Source: Nitrospirota bacterium (GTDB taxonomy: Bacteria; Nitrospirota; Thermodesulfovibrionia; UBA6902). From it: a stretch of DNA of 8,543 nucleotides. Under the pieces are notes generated by a model that saw only the letters and a program-made list of their open reading frames with translations, made no database searches and was not told the origin of the DNA. The first letter of the stretch is position 1. The number at the start of each line of letters is the position of its first letter. The stretch spans positions 1 through 8,543 of the forward strand of contig JAJRVB010000197.1 of assembly GCA_024277515.1 (NCBI GenBank), written 5' to 3'. Position numbers and translations under genes: made by a program. This document shows positions 1 to 6,719 of this stretch, in pieces.

Positions 1-1314
1 ACCAGGAAAAACATCGAAAGAGGCAAATACCGCATCGGGGAAGGGGTCGTAGGACGCGTCCTCGAAAAAAAGAAGCCTATGGTCATCCCCAATATAGGAG
101 AGGAGCCGCTCTTTCTGAACAAGACCGGCTCACGGCCCGAGAAAGAGGGCATATCTTTTCTGTGTGTCCCCATAATGCTGAAGAATGAAGTGCTCGGGGT
201 GCTTAGCGTAGACAGGATCTATTCCAAGAAAATGGGTAATGTGGATGATGACCTCAGGGTGTTGACCATAATATCCTCTGTCATTGCGCAGTTTATAAAG
301 CTGTGGGAAAGCTACGAGAGGGTAGAAAAGGAGAAAGAGAGTCTTAAAAGGGAGTTGAAAGGTAAATACAGCATTGACAATATGATCGGCGGTTCAAACA
401 GGATGCAGCAGGTCTTTGAGGCAGTTCACAGGGTTGCCCCCTCCAGGGCGACTGTCCTGTTACGGGGTGAAAGCGGCACGGGAAAGGAACTGATAGCAAA
501 GGCCATTCACTATATGAGTCCAAGGAACAAAGGACCGTTTATAAAATTCAATTGCGCCTCAATACCCGAAGGTCTGCTTGAATCCGAGCTCTTCGGTCAT
601 GAGAAGGGGGCGTTTACCGGGGCGATCGCCTCAAGAAAGGGAAAGTTCGAGCTTGCCGACAAAGGGACAATATTTCTGGATGAAATCGGTGATCTCCCGA
701 TAACGCTCCAGCCAAAGATACTGCGTGTGCTCCAGGAAAGAGAGTTTGAACGCGTGGGGAGTGAAAAGACGGTCAAGGTTGATGTGAGAATAGTTACCGC
801 AACCAGCAGGAACCTCGAAACACTGGTGTCTCAGGGCAAATACAGGGAAGACCTGTATTACAGACTCAACGTTATTCCGCTTTTTCTCCCTCCCCTGCAT
901 GAAAGGGGAGAGGACATCCCGGTACTCATCGACTACTTTCTCGAGAAATTCAATGATGAAAACGGCCGTTCCGTTGTCCTTGACAAGACCGCTCTCCAGG
1001 TCTTTCTGAATTACAACTGGCCAGGCAATGTGAGAGAGCTCGAAAATACGATAGAGCGGCTGGTCATTATGTCCGATACAGACCGGGTAACAGCTACAGA
1101 CCTGCCGGTATCACTCAGTCTGAACAGAATAAAAAATACGGGACGCGCCGAATCTCTTACCGCCAGCATAGGAGAAATTGAAAAATCAAATATCCTCGAC
1201 GCACTCGAAAAAACAGGCTGGGTCCAGGCAAGGGCAGCACGGATACTCGGACTTACCCCGAGACAGATCGGATATAAAATAAAAAAATACGGAATAGAAG
1301 AAAAAACGATTTAG
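1..1314 (+). CDS. nifA: NifA-like sigma-54-dependent transcriptional activator (5' end missing)
   Basis: The reading frame is open from base 1, so the start and the N-terminal part of the GAF sensor domain lie outside the window; the internal ATG at 79 is not the real start. The visible 437 residues contain the end of a GAF domain (RIGEGVVGRV, VIPNIGEEPLFLN), a linker predicted to be coiled coil, and then a complete AAA+ domain. Walker A GESGTGKE is at bases 466-489, the sigma-54 contact loop GAFTGA at 607-624, Walker B FLDEIGD at 673-693, and WPGNVREL follows near 1018. A Fis-type helix-turn-helix (GWVQARAARILGLTPRQIGY) ends the protein. The protein should bind an upstream enhancer and use ATP to open RpoN promoters. 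The GAF start and the HTH resemble NifA closely. The Cys-rich interdomain linker of rhizobial-type NifA is absent. No nif structural genes are visible, so the nitrogen-fixation role is an inference. It ends in TAG. Confidence 0.9.
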   Translation, partial: TRKNIERGKYRIGEGVVGRVLEKKKPMVIPNIGEEPLFLNKTGSRPEKEGISFLCVPIMLKNEVLGVLSVDRIYSKKMGNVDDDLRVLTIISSVIAQFIKLWESYERVEKEKESLKRELKGKYSIDNMIGGSNRMQQVFEAVHRVAPSRATVLLRGESGTGKELIAKAIHYMSPRNKGPFIKFNCASIPEGLLESELFGHEKGAFTGAIASRKGKFELADKGTIFLDEIGDLPITLQPKILRVLQEREFERVGSEKTVKVDVRIVTATSRNLETLVSQGKYREDLYYRLNVIPLFLPPLHERGEDIPVLIDYFLEKFNDENGRSVVLDKTALQVFLNYNWPGNVRELENTIERLVIMSDTDRVTATDLPVSLSLNRIKNTGRAESLTASIGEIEKSNILDALEKTGWVQARAARILGLTPRQIGYKIKKYGIEEKTI

Positions 1315-1331
1315 ACATAAACATGCCATCA

Positions 1332-1341
1332 TGACATGTCA
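1332..1341. repeat. 10-bp palindrome upstream of the sigma-54 promoter
   Basis: TGACATGTCA is a perfect 10-bp palindrome. Further ACAT copies occur at 1315 and 1321. Its centre is about 80 bp upstream of the predicted transcription start near 1417, so it could be an activator site. It does not fit the classical NifA enhancer TGT-N10-ACA, and none was found between it and the promoter or in the last 170 bases of the upstream gene. It may be chance. Confidence 0.3.
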
Positions 1342-1390
1342 ATAAAATTTATAACAAGCTAACCTCCTGATTATTCAATCATTTTTATAC

Positions 1391-1406
1391 TGGCAAAACT
1401 TTTGCT
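1391..1406 (+). promoter_or_regulatory. Sigma-54 (-24/-12) promoter upstream of the ankyrin gene
   Basis: The bases TGGCAAAACTTTTGCT match the RpoN consensus TGGCACG-N4-TTGCW. The -24 GG (1392-1393) and the -12 GC (1404-1405) are separated by exactly 10 bases, which is the essential spacing. The base before TGGC is C, as preferred. Transcription should start near 1417, giving a leader of about 170 nt before the ankyrin gene. The promoter lies 77 bp after the stop of a sigma-54 activator gene, a natural candidate for its regulator. Confidence 0.75.
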
Positions 1407-1472
1407 TAAAGATACAGCGGCCTATAAGAAATATTTATACTATTATTTACTCATGTATAATTCGAGCCTGGT

Positions 1473-1509
1473 GATAGATACTTGTATAATCCATTATTAA
1501 GTATCCATC
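1473..1509. repeat. Long imperfect inverted repeat in the ankyrin-gene leader
   Basis: The outer arms GATAGATACTT (1473-1483) and AAGTATCCATC (1499-1509) are complementary at 10 of 11 positions. The interior continues the pairing with ATAAT/ATTAT around a CC centre (1486-1497). As RNA it would form an AT-rich hairpin inside the predicted sigma-54 transcript; as DNA it could be an operator. A TATAAT hexamer (1485-1490) lies inside it and another at 1456-1461, but neither has a convincing -35 partner. No U-tract follows, so it is not a standard terminator. Confidence 0.5.
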
Positions 1510-1523
1510 ATGCAGAAACAGGG

Positions 1524-1540
1524 ATATGAAGTTTTCATAT
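1524..1540. repeat. 7-bp dyad in the ankyrin-gene leader
   Basis: ATATGAA (1524-1530) and TTCATAT (1534-1540) are perfect inverted repeats around a 3-base GTT spacer. This second dyad lies 14 bp after the longer inverted repeat and about 47 bp before the ankyrin start codon. Role unknown; it may be an operator or a small RNA hairpin in the leader. Confidence 0.4.
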
Positions 1541-1587
1541 AATCGTAACATCCTTTGTTTAGGGGACAGAAAGAGAGGTAATAAATC

Positions 1588-2418
1588 ATGAAGAAATTAA
1601 CAGGCTGTTCAATATTAATTGCTTCGTTTATTGCGCTGGCTCTGCTCTGTAATTTTGCCGCTGTTTCTGCAGACTCCGGCCCTGACCTCAGGTCTGCAGC
1701 ATTTGAGGGGCTCTCCGCACGGGTCGAAACTCTGCTTGATTCCGGAGTTGACGTAAATGAGAAAAGCAGGGACGGAGAGACTGCATTAATGATTGCGTCC
1801 CTTATGGGTCACACAAAAGTAGTGGACATCCTTCTCTCCCGGGGCGCTGATGTTAATGCAAAAAACTCCAAAGGAGAAACCGCGTTAATGGCTTCATCAT
1901 TTTCAGGGCAGGCCGACATTGTGGACATGCTGCTCGCCCGGGGCGCTGATGTCAATGCGATGGATGCCAAAGATGAAACAGCACTCATGGAGGCATCCTT
2001 TGCCGGACACCCGGATATAGTCAAAAAACTCCTTGATAACGGCGCCTCTGTAAACTCCCAAGATGAAAAGAAAGAAACAGCGCTCATTTATGCGGCAAAT
2101 GCGGGACAGGCCGATATTGTGCAGACATTGATCGACGGCGGCGCTGAAATAAACTCAAAGAATTGCCTGGGAGTGACCGCCCTGGGCTACGCTTCACTCA
2201 AGGGTCATACAGAGACGGTTAACACGCTCCTGGCCGGAGGCGCAGACATCAGCACAAAGGATTATTATGGACGAAGCGCGGTAATGCTTGCATCCGTGCG
2301 GGGGCATGACGACACAGTAGACTCGCTCCTTGCGCATGGCGCTGATTTCTCCATTGACAAGTCTGCAAACAGCAGGAAGCCCCTGGAGGTAGCATCACTC
2401 GTATGTGACGGGCATTAA
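1588..2418 (+). CDS. Exported ankyrin-repeat protein
   Basis: A 276-residue protein. The N-terminus (MKK, then a hydrophobic stretch at about residues 8-22, then VSA at 26-28) is a Sec signal peptide with a likely cut after Ala28, so the mature protein should be periplasmic or secreted. From about residue 31 it is built of 33-residue ankyrin repeats starting at about 31, 65, 98, 131, 164, 197 and 230. They carry the usual TALM-AS--GH--IV--LL--GADVN pattern. An eighth repeat stops after about 13 residues, so the C-terminal cap is incomplete. At DNA level repeats 2 and 3 share exact blocks 99 bp apart (for example 1838 and 1937), pointing to internal duplication. Ankyrin repeats bind other proteins; the partner is unknown. 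The start is supported by an AGAGGT ribosome binding site at 1574-1579. A sigma-54 promoter lies 180 bp upstream. The last 24 bp overlap the opposing DUF523 gene. Confidence 0.9.
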   Translation: MKKLTGCSILIASFIALALLCNFAAVSADSGPDLRSAAFEGLSARVETLLDSGVDVNEKSRDGETALMIASLMGHTKVVDILLSRGADVNAKNSKGETALMASSFSGQADIVDMLLARGADVNAMDAKDETALMEASFAGHPDIVKKLLDNGASVNSQDEKKETALIYAANAGQADIVQTLIDGGAEINSKNCLGVTALGYASLKGHTETVNTLLAGGADISTKDYYGRSAVMLASVRGHDDTVDSLLAHGADFSIDKSANSRKPLEVASLVCDGH

Positions 2419-2919
2419 GGAAAATATACGTTCAATAAAATTTTTCCGCAGGACCGGATCATGGAGACTTAAGTCATCTTCCACAGGCAGCAAGGGAAAA
2501 TGTTTCACAAAAGCCGCGGCAAATATGCCCATGCCCTCCCCGACCGGCAGGCCTGATGATGAAAAAACTTTTACCCCTCTCAATCCCGAGCTTGGTGATT
2601 TGCTCTTGAATATAAAACCGCGGAGGCCTTCCATTTCAGGGAGTTCAAGTCTCGTCCCCGCCCATTTCTGCATGCCTGCGGTATGATCAATTCCCGAGTC
2701 TCTCGTGACAAGGCGGGGCGCCTCAGGGTCGCCGACAAGCTGCATGGGTTCCCTGGGGACAGGGAGGCCGTACTCAACCTCGGGGCATACAGGCACCCAC
2801 TCAACATGCCTGCCGAGAGTTTCGGTCAGATAGTGATCAAGCTTGTGCCCACCGTCGTACCTGACTTTTTCACCGAGCAGGCACCTGCTTATCCCTATTC
2901 TGATTTTTTCTTTACCCAT
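2395..2919 (-). CDS. DUF523 family protein, TudS-like (2-thiouracil desulfurase family), third motif Cys replaced by Ser
   Basis: A 174-residue single-domain DUF523 protein. Family motifs are clear: SRCLLGEKVRYDGG with Cys13, PVCPEVEYGLPVPREP with Cys45, and KSKSPSSGLRGVKVF at residues 105-119. Characterised TudS members hold a [4Fe-4S] cluster on three cysteines and remove sulfur from 2-thiouracil. From memory of the family, the third motif is normally SPSCG; here residue 111 is Ser (codon TCG, bases 2587-2589), so one probable cluster ligand is missing. The rest of the fold signature is intact and the length is normal, so the gene is probably functional in some form, but desulfurase activity should not be assumed. 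Only a weak ribosome binding site (AGGAT) precedes the ATG. The gene converges on and overlaps the ankyrin gene and is divergent from nagZ. Confidence 0.85.
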   Translation of the reverse strand: MGKEKIRIGISRCLLGEKVRYDGGHKLDHYLTETLGRHVEWVPVCPEVEYGLPVPREPMQLVGDPEAPRLVTRDSGIDHTAGMQKWAGTRLELPEMEGLRGFIFKSKSPSSGLRGVKVFSSSGLPVGEGMGIFAAAFVKHFPLLPVEDDLSLHDPVLRKNFIERIFSLMPVTYE

Positions 2920-2936
2920 GACAGCATCCTGAATTT

Positions 2937-2964
2937 TTGTATATTTCGCACCTTGTCGTATAAT
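2937..2964 (+). promoter_or_regulatory. Possible sigma-70-type promoter for nagZ
   Basis: TTGTAT (2937-2942) is followed after 16 bp by a perfect TATAAT (2959-2964), giving a start near 2971, about 80 bp before nagZ. The -35 box matches only three of six consensus bases. On the other strand, ATACAA at 2985-2990 reads TTGTAT with a TAAATT 17 bp further (2967-2962), a weak candidate for the DUF523 gene. The two promoters would overlap head to head. Confidence 0.4.
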
Positions 2965-2976
2965 TTACAGTAAATT
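2962..2976. promoter_or_regulatory. 15-bp palindrome, candidate operator between divergent genes
   Basis: AATTTAC-A-GTAAATT is a perfect inverted repeat with 7-bp arms and a single central base. It overlaps the candidate nagZ -10 box and the candidate DUF523 -10 box, where a repressor could control both genes. No regulator gene of an obvious matching family is adjacent, so the binding protein is unknown. The AT-rich composition raises the chance of a fortuitous palindrome. Confidence 0.4.
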
Positions 2977-3051
2977 TAACGATAATACAAAAAATATAAC
3001 AGAACAGGAAGCGATAAAGAGTTTTGATGACAGACTGGTTTATAATGTGTT

Positions 3052-4554
3052 ATGCCTGACCTTGACCATAAACTGTACCGGCTTATCATCAGCAGGCTCG
3101 ACGGAGACAGGGCCGGGGCCGCTTCATACCAGGATGAGCTCATCAGGCTTGTGCAAAACGGGATCAGCGGGTTTATCGTATTCGGCGGCAAAAAAGATGA
3201 CGTCAAATCATGTATAAGCACATTGCAGTCTATCCCGGAAACTCCCCTTTTTATAGCCTCCGATATAGAGCGCGGGGTAGGCCAGCAGATAGAAGGGGCG
3301 ACCACATTCCCTGGACAGATGGCGGTCGCCGCGGCAGTCGACCGGCATGACTTTGACAGGGTAAAGGTCCTTGCCGATGCACTCACCGCGATCGCCTCGG
3401 AGTGCATCGATATAGGTATCAACATGCCGCTGATGCCCGTCCTTGACGTAAACAGCAACCCGGACAATCCCATAATCTGCACCCGCGCGTTTTCGGATGA
3501 TCCGGACGTTGTCTCATGGTTTGGAAAGATGTATATCCGGACCATCGAAAAGTACGGGCTCATCAGCTGCGCCAAGCACTTCCCGGGGCATGGCGATACT
3601 GCCATTGATTCTCACATATCTCTTCCGGTCATATCAAAGACCTTCCGGGAATTAAATGATACCGACCTGTTCCCCTTCATCGAGGCTGTCAGGACAGGAG
3701 TCAGCAGCATTATGATCGGACATATCAGCGTCCCGGCCATTGATGATCTTCCTGCGTCTCTTTCTAAAAAGACAGTGACTGAAATCCTGAGGGTAGAACT
3801 CGATTATAAAGGTCTTGTACTCACGGACGCATTGAACATGCATGCTTTGAACGAATATGAAAATGCCGCGGTAAAATGCCTGAATGCAGGGGTGGATATA
3901 ATCCTTCATCCCGCTGATCCCGTTGAGACCGTAAATGACCTCAGGCTCTCCCTGAGCAGAGGGGAACTGAAAGAGAAAATCGTGGATGCAGCAGTGGAAA
4001 GGATTATGAAATACAGGGCAGGAATACGCAATATCCGGCCGCCCGGAAAACAGCCGACATGCATGCTTTGCAAAGGAGACGATTACCCTGCTCACAAAGC
4101 GCTCGCAGAAGAGATATCAGACTCGTCAATAACCCTCCTGAAACAAAGGCCCGGACTTCTTCCGGTCAGGGACCTTCATGATGTCACACTGATTTTTATC
4201 GGCGATGAGAACAGACACGAGGTATCGTTCGGGACAGACGGATATACAACATTGGAAAAATGCAGCGGGAATGCCCTTAAAGAAACCGTTATCTTCATCC
4301 TGTTTACCAGCATTGCCGCATGGCAGGGGAGTTCCGGGATCAGTGATGAAGATATGAACGCCATAAAAAAACTGATAAAGAAATCCCGCAAGTCAATCGT
4401 GATATCATTCGGCAGTCCCTACGTCCTGAGACACTTTACCGAAGCGGACGGACTCATTGCGGCATATGATACCGGCAGACCTGCGCAGGCTTCCGTTATG
4501 AAATGCTTAAAAGGAGAGAGAGACTTTAAAGGCAAGCTCCCGGTCAAATTATAG
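3052..4554 (+). CDS. nagZ: Beta-N-acetylhexosaminidase, glycoside hydrolase family 3 (NagZ)
   Basis: A 500-residue GH3 enzyme that removes GlcNAc from peptidoglycan fragments. The catalytic domain covers about residues 5-325. It shows KHFPGHGDT (175-183) followed by the Asp186-Ser-His188 dyad that acts as general acid/base in NagZ, and the nucleophile Asp259 in LVLTDALNMHA. Residues about 350-500 form a GH3 C-terminal domain (ISFGSPYVL, AAYDTGRPAQASVM), so it is the longer two-domain type seen in Bacillus rather than the single-domain E. coli type. There is no signal peptide, so it should act in the cytoplasm on fragments imported by AmpG, whose gene converges on it. The ATG is the first start after an in-frame TAA (3043-3045). 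No clear ribosome binding site precedes it, so translation may be weak or use another mode of initiation. Confidence 0.93.
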   Translation: MPDLDHKLYRLIISRLDGDRAGAASYQDELIRLVQNGISGFIVFGGKKDDVKSCISTLQSIPETPLFIASDIERGVGQQIEGATTFPGQMAVAAAVDRHDFDRVKVLADALTAIASECIDIGINMPLMPVLDVNSNPDNPIICTRAFSDDPDVVSWFGKMYIRTIEKYGLISCAKHFPGHGDTAIDSHISLPVISKTFRELNDTDLFPFIEAVRTGVSSIMIGHISVPAIDDLPASLSKKTVTEILRVELDYKGLVLTDALNMHALNEYENAAVKCLNAGVDIILHPADPVETVNDLRLSLSRGELKEKIVDAAVERIMKYRAGIRNIRPPGKQPTCMLCKGDDYPAHKALAEEISDSSITLLKQRPGLLPVRDLHDVTLIFIGDENRHEVSFGTDGYTTLEKCSGNALKETVIFILFTSIAAWQGSSGISDEDMNAIKKLIKKSRKSIVISFGSPYVLRHFTEADGLIAAYDTGRPAQASVMKCLKGERDFKGKLPVKL

Positions 4555-4589
4555 AGCCTCATATCGAGGTTCAACCTCGATATGAGGCT
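4555..4589. terminator. Perfect 17-bp inverted repeat between convergent nagZ and ampG, possible bidirectional terminator
   Basis: The arms 4555-4571 and 4573-4589 are exactly complementary, with a single central C at 4572, so the folded RNA would have a very stable stem with a small loop. It begins directly after the nagZ TAG, and on the other strand it contains the last codons and the TGA of ampG (4571-4573). It is placed where a shared terminator belongs. Neither side has an immediate U-tract: the nearest plus-strand T-run is about 20 bp downstream (4610-4617), and the minus side has only ATAATTT. It may therefore work by Rho or RNA stabilisation, or be a dispersed palindromic element. Confidence 0.65.
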
Positions 4590-5824
4590 TGTGGGACGGG
4601 CCTTGAATCTTTTTTTTCATTCCATGGAGCAAACCTGAACAGGAGCAGCATCCCTGGAATGGCGATCAGGGCGCACATAATAAAGAAACCGAACCATCCC
4701 ATGTTCTCTGCAAGAAGACCGGTAGGCGCGGATGCCATTACCCTGGGGACCCCCATGAGACTGCTCAGGAGCGCATATTGAGTAGCGGTAAATTTCTTGT
4801 TCGTAATGCTCGCCATGAACGCCACATACGCAGCAGTGCCCATGCCGCTGCTCAGGTTTTCAAAGGCGATCACCCCGGAGAGGGCCGGGATATTGTGGCC
4901 AATGCGTGAGAGCAGGGCAAAACCGGCGGTAGAGACGGCCTGCAATACTCCGAAGACCCAGAGAGACCGGTTTATCCCGAGCTTAAGCATTAGCACTCCG
5001 CCTGTCAGGCTTCCGATAATCGTTGCCCAGAATCCGAACAGTTTGACCACAGCCCCGATCTCTGTCTTGGAGAAACCGATATCAAGGTAAAACGGGATCG
5101 TCATCGCGCTCGCCATGGTGTCGCCCATCTTGTACAGCAGTATAAACGCAAGAATCCAGAGCGCTCCCTTGCGGGAAAAGTACTCCACAAGTGGATCGAT
5201 TACAGCCTCTTTCATGTTCGTTGGTTTGCCCATGGGCGTGTCCGGCTCCGGCGTCAGAAACGTAGTCACCACAGCCGGCAGCAAACAGGCTGCCATTATC
5301 AGATAAACCATTGAATATGACATATGGTCCGCCATAATCAGTCCGCCCCCGGAAGCCAGAAGCATGCCCACCCGGTAACCATTAACATAAAGAGATGATC
5401 CTAATCCCAGCTCCTCGTCACGAAGGTCCTCCCTCCGATATGCATCCACAACAATATCCTGTGAAGCGCTGAAAAATGTCACAAGGAATGCTGCAAAGGC
5501 CACCATCCAGGGACTCTTACCGGGGCTGGTCATGCCGAGACCGATAATAGAACAGATGAGGGCGACCTGCGCAACAAGGAGCCATCCCTTTCTTCGGCCC
5601 ATGAAAGGAAGAGTAAAGCGGTCAAGAAAAGGGGCCCATATAAATTTAACCGTATAGGGGAGCCCCACCAGTGCCATCATCCCGATAACAGCCAGGTCCA
5701 CGCCCTCATCCTTCATCCATGCCTGCAGCACCGAAATTGTCAGAAGCAGGGGCAGGCCGCAGGCAAAACCCATGACAAAGGACACCAGCATCCTGCGGCT
5801 GAATATTTCTTTAAGCATCTGCAT
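4571..5824 (-). CDS. ampG: Muropeptide permease AmpG (major facilitator superfamily)
   Basis: A 417-residue multi-pass inner-membrane protein of the AmpG branch of MFS. Family marks are GFACGLPLLLT (19-29), LQAWM (33-37), a KFIWAPFLDR loop followed by GRRKGW (60-81), and SQDIVVDAYR (121-130). AmpG imports GlcNAc-anhydroMurNAc and its peptides from the periplasm for recycling. The protein is shorter than E. coli AmpG, which carries extra C-terminal helices. The start is either the ATG at 5824 or the ATG two codons later. Neither has a strong ribosome binding site, and the gene begins 9 bp after the DUF1460 stop, so translational coupling is likely. The last codons, for roughly ASYRG, and the stop lie inside the long inverted repeat shared with the end of nagZ. 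Confidence 0.93.
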   Translation of the reverse strand: MQMLKEIFSRRMLVSFVMGFACGLPLLLTISVLQAWMKDEGVDLAVIGMMALVGLPYTVKFIWAPFLDRFTLPFMGRRKGWLLVAQVALICSIIGLGMTSPGKSPWMVAFAAFLVTFFSASQDIVVDAYRREDLRDEELGLGSSLYVNGYRVGMLLASGGGLIMADHMSYSMVYLIMAACLLPAVVTTFLTPEPDTPMGKPTNMKEAVIDPLVEYFSRKGALWILAFILLYKMGDTMASAMTIPFYLDIGFSKTEIGAVVKLFGFWATIIGSLTGGVLMLKLGINRSLWVFGVLQAVSTAGFALLSRIGHNIPALSGVIAFENLSSGMGTAAYVAFMASITNKKFTATQYALLSSLMGVPRVMASAPTGLLAENMGWFGFFIMCALIAIPGMLLLFRFAPWNEKKDSRPVPQASYRG

Positions 5825-5833
5825 ATCAGTTAT

Positions 5834-6565
5834 TTAATAATCCCTCGGTCTGAACACAATAATTCCGGGTTTGGCCTTTAGATAAAGCCTGAAGTCTTCA
5901 TCAATCACCTTCCTGTGCTTCTTCACTGATGAGGCGTGTCTCAGGCTGACCCTGTACCGCTTCTTCACAAGAATCCCGGTATGCGACACATCAAGACCGT
6001 CTTTTTTTGAATAAATCCCGATATAGTCGCCTGTCCTGAGGTTTTTCATGACAGTATCGTCGACATTTTCCGACCGAATATATGTTACTTCCCTTAATCT
6101 GCATGGAATCCCGGGGAGAAGAAACGTGCCGTCATGTCTTTCATTTAATCTTTTGGTAACGTCTCTGGAGTTACCGGCAGCAACATACTTTGTAACATCA
6201 ACTACATAAGCGGAATTAAATGCCTTCCAGTCCGTAAAAAAATGATTTCTCTTTTTAAAATCAACCTCCCCGTCACGATACCTGACCTTTTTTATGTTCT
6301 CCCTGAACCCTGCATAAGTCCCTGATCGCCTCATAGCCTCAACATATTCAAGAAGAGTCAGGCAGTCTACACGATCAAGATTGATCACGCACGCCTCCGG
6401 AATTCCAGCATCTCCGGTCAGGGTAGCTTCCAGGTATTTTGTGCCGAGAAAGGGCCGGGAAAGAAATTCCACCCGTTCACCCGGCTGCATTATGCGAAAA
6501 GCCTCGGCAAGGAGACCATCGAGCTGGTCTTCAGTCCATGCGCCTAAATGATTTTCCTCTTTCAT
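5834..6565 (-). CDS. DUF1460 family NlpC/P60-type N-acetylmuramoyl-L-alanine amidase
   Basis: A 243-residue protein with the DUF1460 signature: FLGTKYLEATL (39-49), VINLDRVDCLTLLEYVEA (60-77) with the probable nucleophile Cys68, RYRDGEVDFKKRNHFFTDW (95-113), the GDYIGIY strand (179-185), DVSHTGILV with probable catalytic His195, and LRHASS (208-213). Characterised members are cysteine amidases that cut between N-acetylmuramic acid and L-Ala. No AmpD-type amidase gene is visible here, and this gene is directly upstream of ampG in the same direction, so it probably performs the AmpD step. The N-terminus is hydrophilic with no signal peptide, and an in-frame TAA lies 12 bp upstream of the ATG, so no longer form with a leader is possible. 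This implies a cytoplasmic enzyme. No good ribosome binding site is seen. Confidence 0.88.
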   Translation of the reverse strand: MKEENHLGAWTEDQLDGLLAEAFRIMQPGERVEFLSRPFLGTKYLEATLTGDAGIPEACVINLDRVDCLTLLEYVEAMRRSGTYAGFRENIKKVRYRDGEVDFKKRNHFFTDWKAFNSAYVVDVTKYVAAGNSRDVTKRLNERHDGTFLLPGIPCRLREVTYIRSENVDDTVMKNLRTGDYIGIYSKKDGLDVSHTGILVKKRYRVSLRHASSVKKHRKVIDEDFRLYLKAKPGIIVFRPRDY

Positions 6566-6628
6566 TGCGAGCGTATTTTAACATTTACAACATTATCATT
6601 CGCCCTGCCCCCTTTTTTTTAAATAGGT

Positions 6629-6634
6629 TATAAT
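6629..6634 (+). promoter_or_regulatory. Possible -10 box upstream of the PAS activator gene
   Basis: A perfect TATAAT lies in the 154-bp gap between the divergent DUF1460 and PAS-activator genes, about 85 bp before the ATG at 6720. There is no recognisable -35 hexamer at the right distance. It follows a run of eight T bases (6613-6620). The same gap contains short dyads (ACCGG/CCGGT at 6657-6679, CGGTGACCG at 6676-6684). No -24/-12 element was seen here on either strand. Confidence 0.3.
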
Positions 6635-6702
6635 TTTATGAGAGTTTTTCTGTATGACCGGAAAACATAAAATGCCGGTGACCGTTAAAAAATAAAACAG
6701 CA

Positions 6703-6715
6703 TCAGGGTCCCTGA
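6703..6715. repeat. 13-bp palindrome next to the start codon
   Basis: TCAGGG-T-CCCTGA is a perfect inverted repeat ending 4 bp before the ATG at 6720. It contains the only purine-rich ribosome binding site candidate (AGGG, 6705-6708). Folding of the RNA, or protein binding, could limit translation of the activator. This is suggestive only. Confidence 0.35.
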
Positions 6716-6719
6716 ATCA

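Noticed and set aside
79..81. ATG at 79 as the start of the NifA-like gene
   Set aside because: The frame is open upstream to base 1 and the upstream residues (RIGEGVVGRV) are conserved GAF sequence, so the gene starts outside the window.
1456..1490. Two TATAAT hexamers as sigma-70 promoters for the ankyrin gene
   Set aside because: Neither has a -35 hexamer at 16-18 bp; the stretch is AT-rich, so such hexamers are expected by chance. The upstream -24/-12 element is much better.
1809..2087. Minus-strand open frame of 92 codons in the ankyrin gene
   Set aside because: Its repetitive protein simply mirrors the 99-bp ankyrin repeats on the other strand; the plus-strand gene explains the pattern.
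1588..2418. 99-bp periodic repeats considered as a CRISPR or tandem-repeat locus
   Set aside because: The repeats are degenerate, lie within a codon-conserved frame and encode ankyrin units; there are no unique spacers.
2405..2973. Plus-strand open frames overlapping the DUF523 gene
   Set aside because: Their products match no family and include Pro/Arg-rich nonsense, while the minus strand encodes clear DUF523 motifs.
2976..3605. 209-codon open frame on the minus strand opposite nagZ
   Set aside because: It lies against the conserved catalytic region of nagZ, its protein is Ser/Ile-rich with no recognisable domain, and it would run through the nagZ promoter region. It is an antisense shadow.
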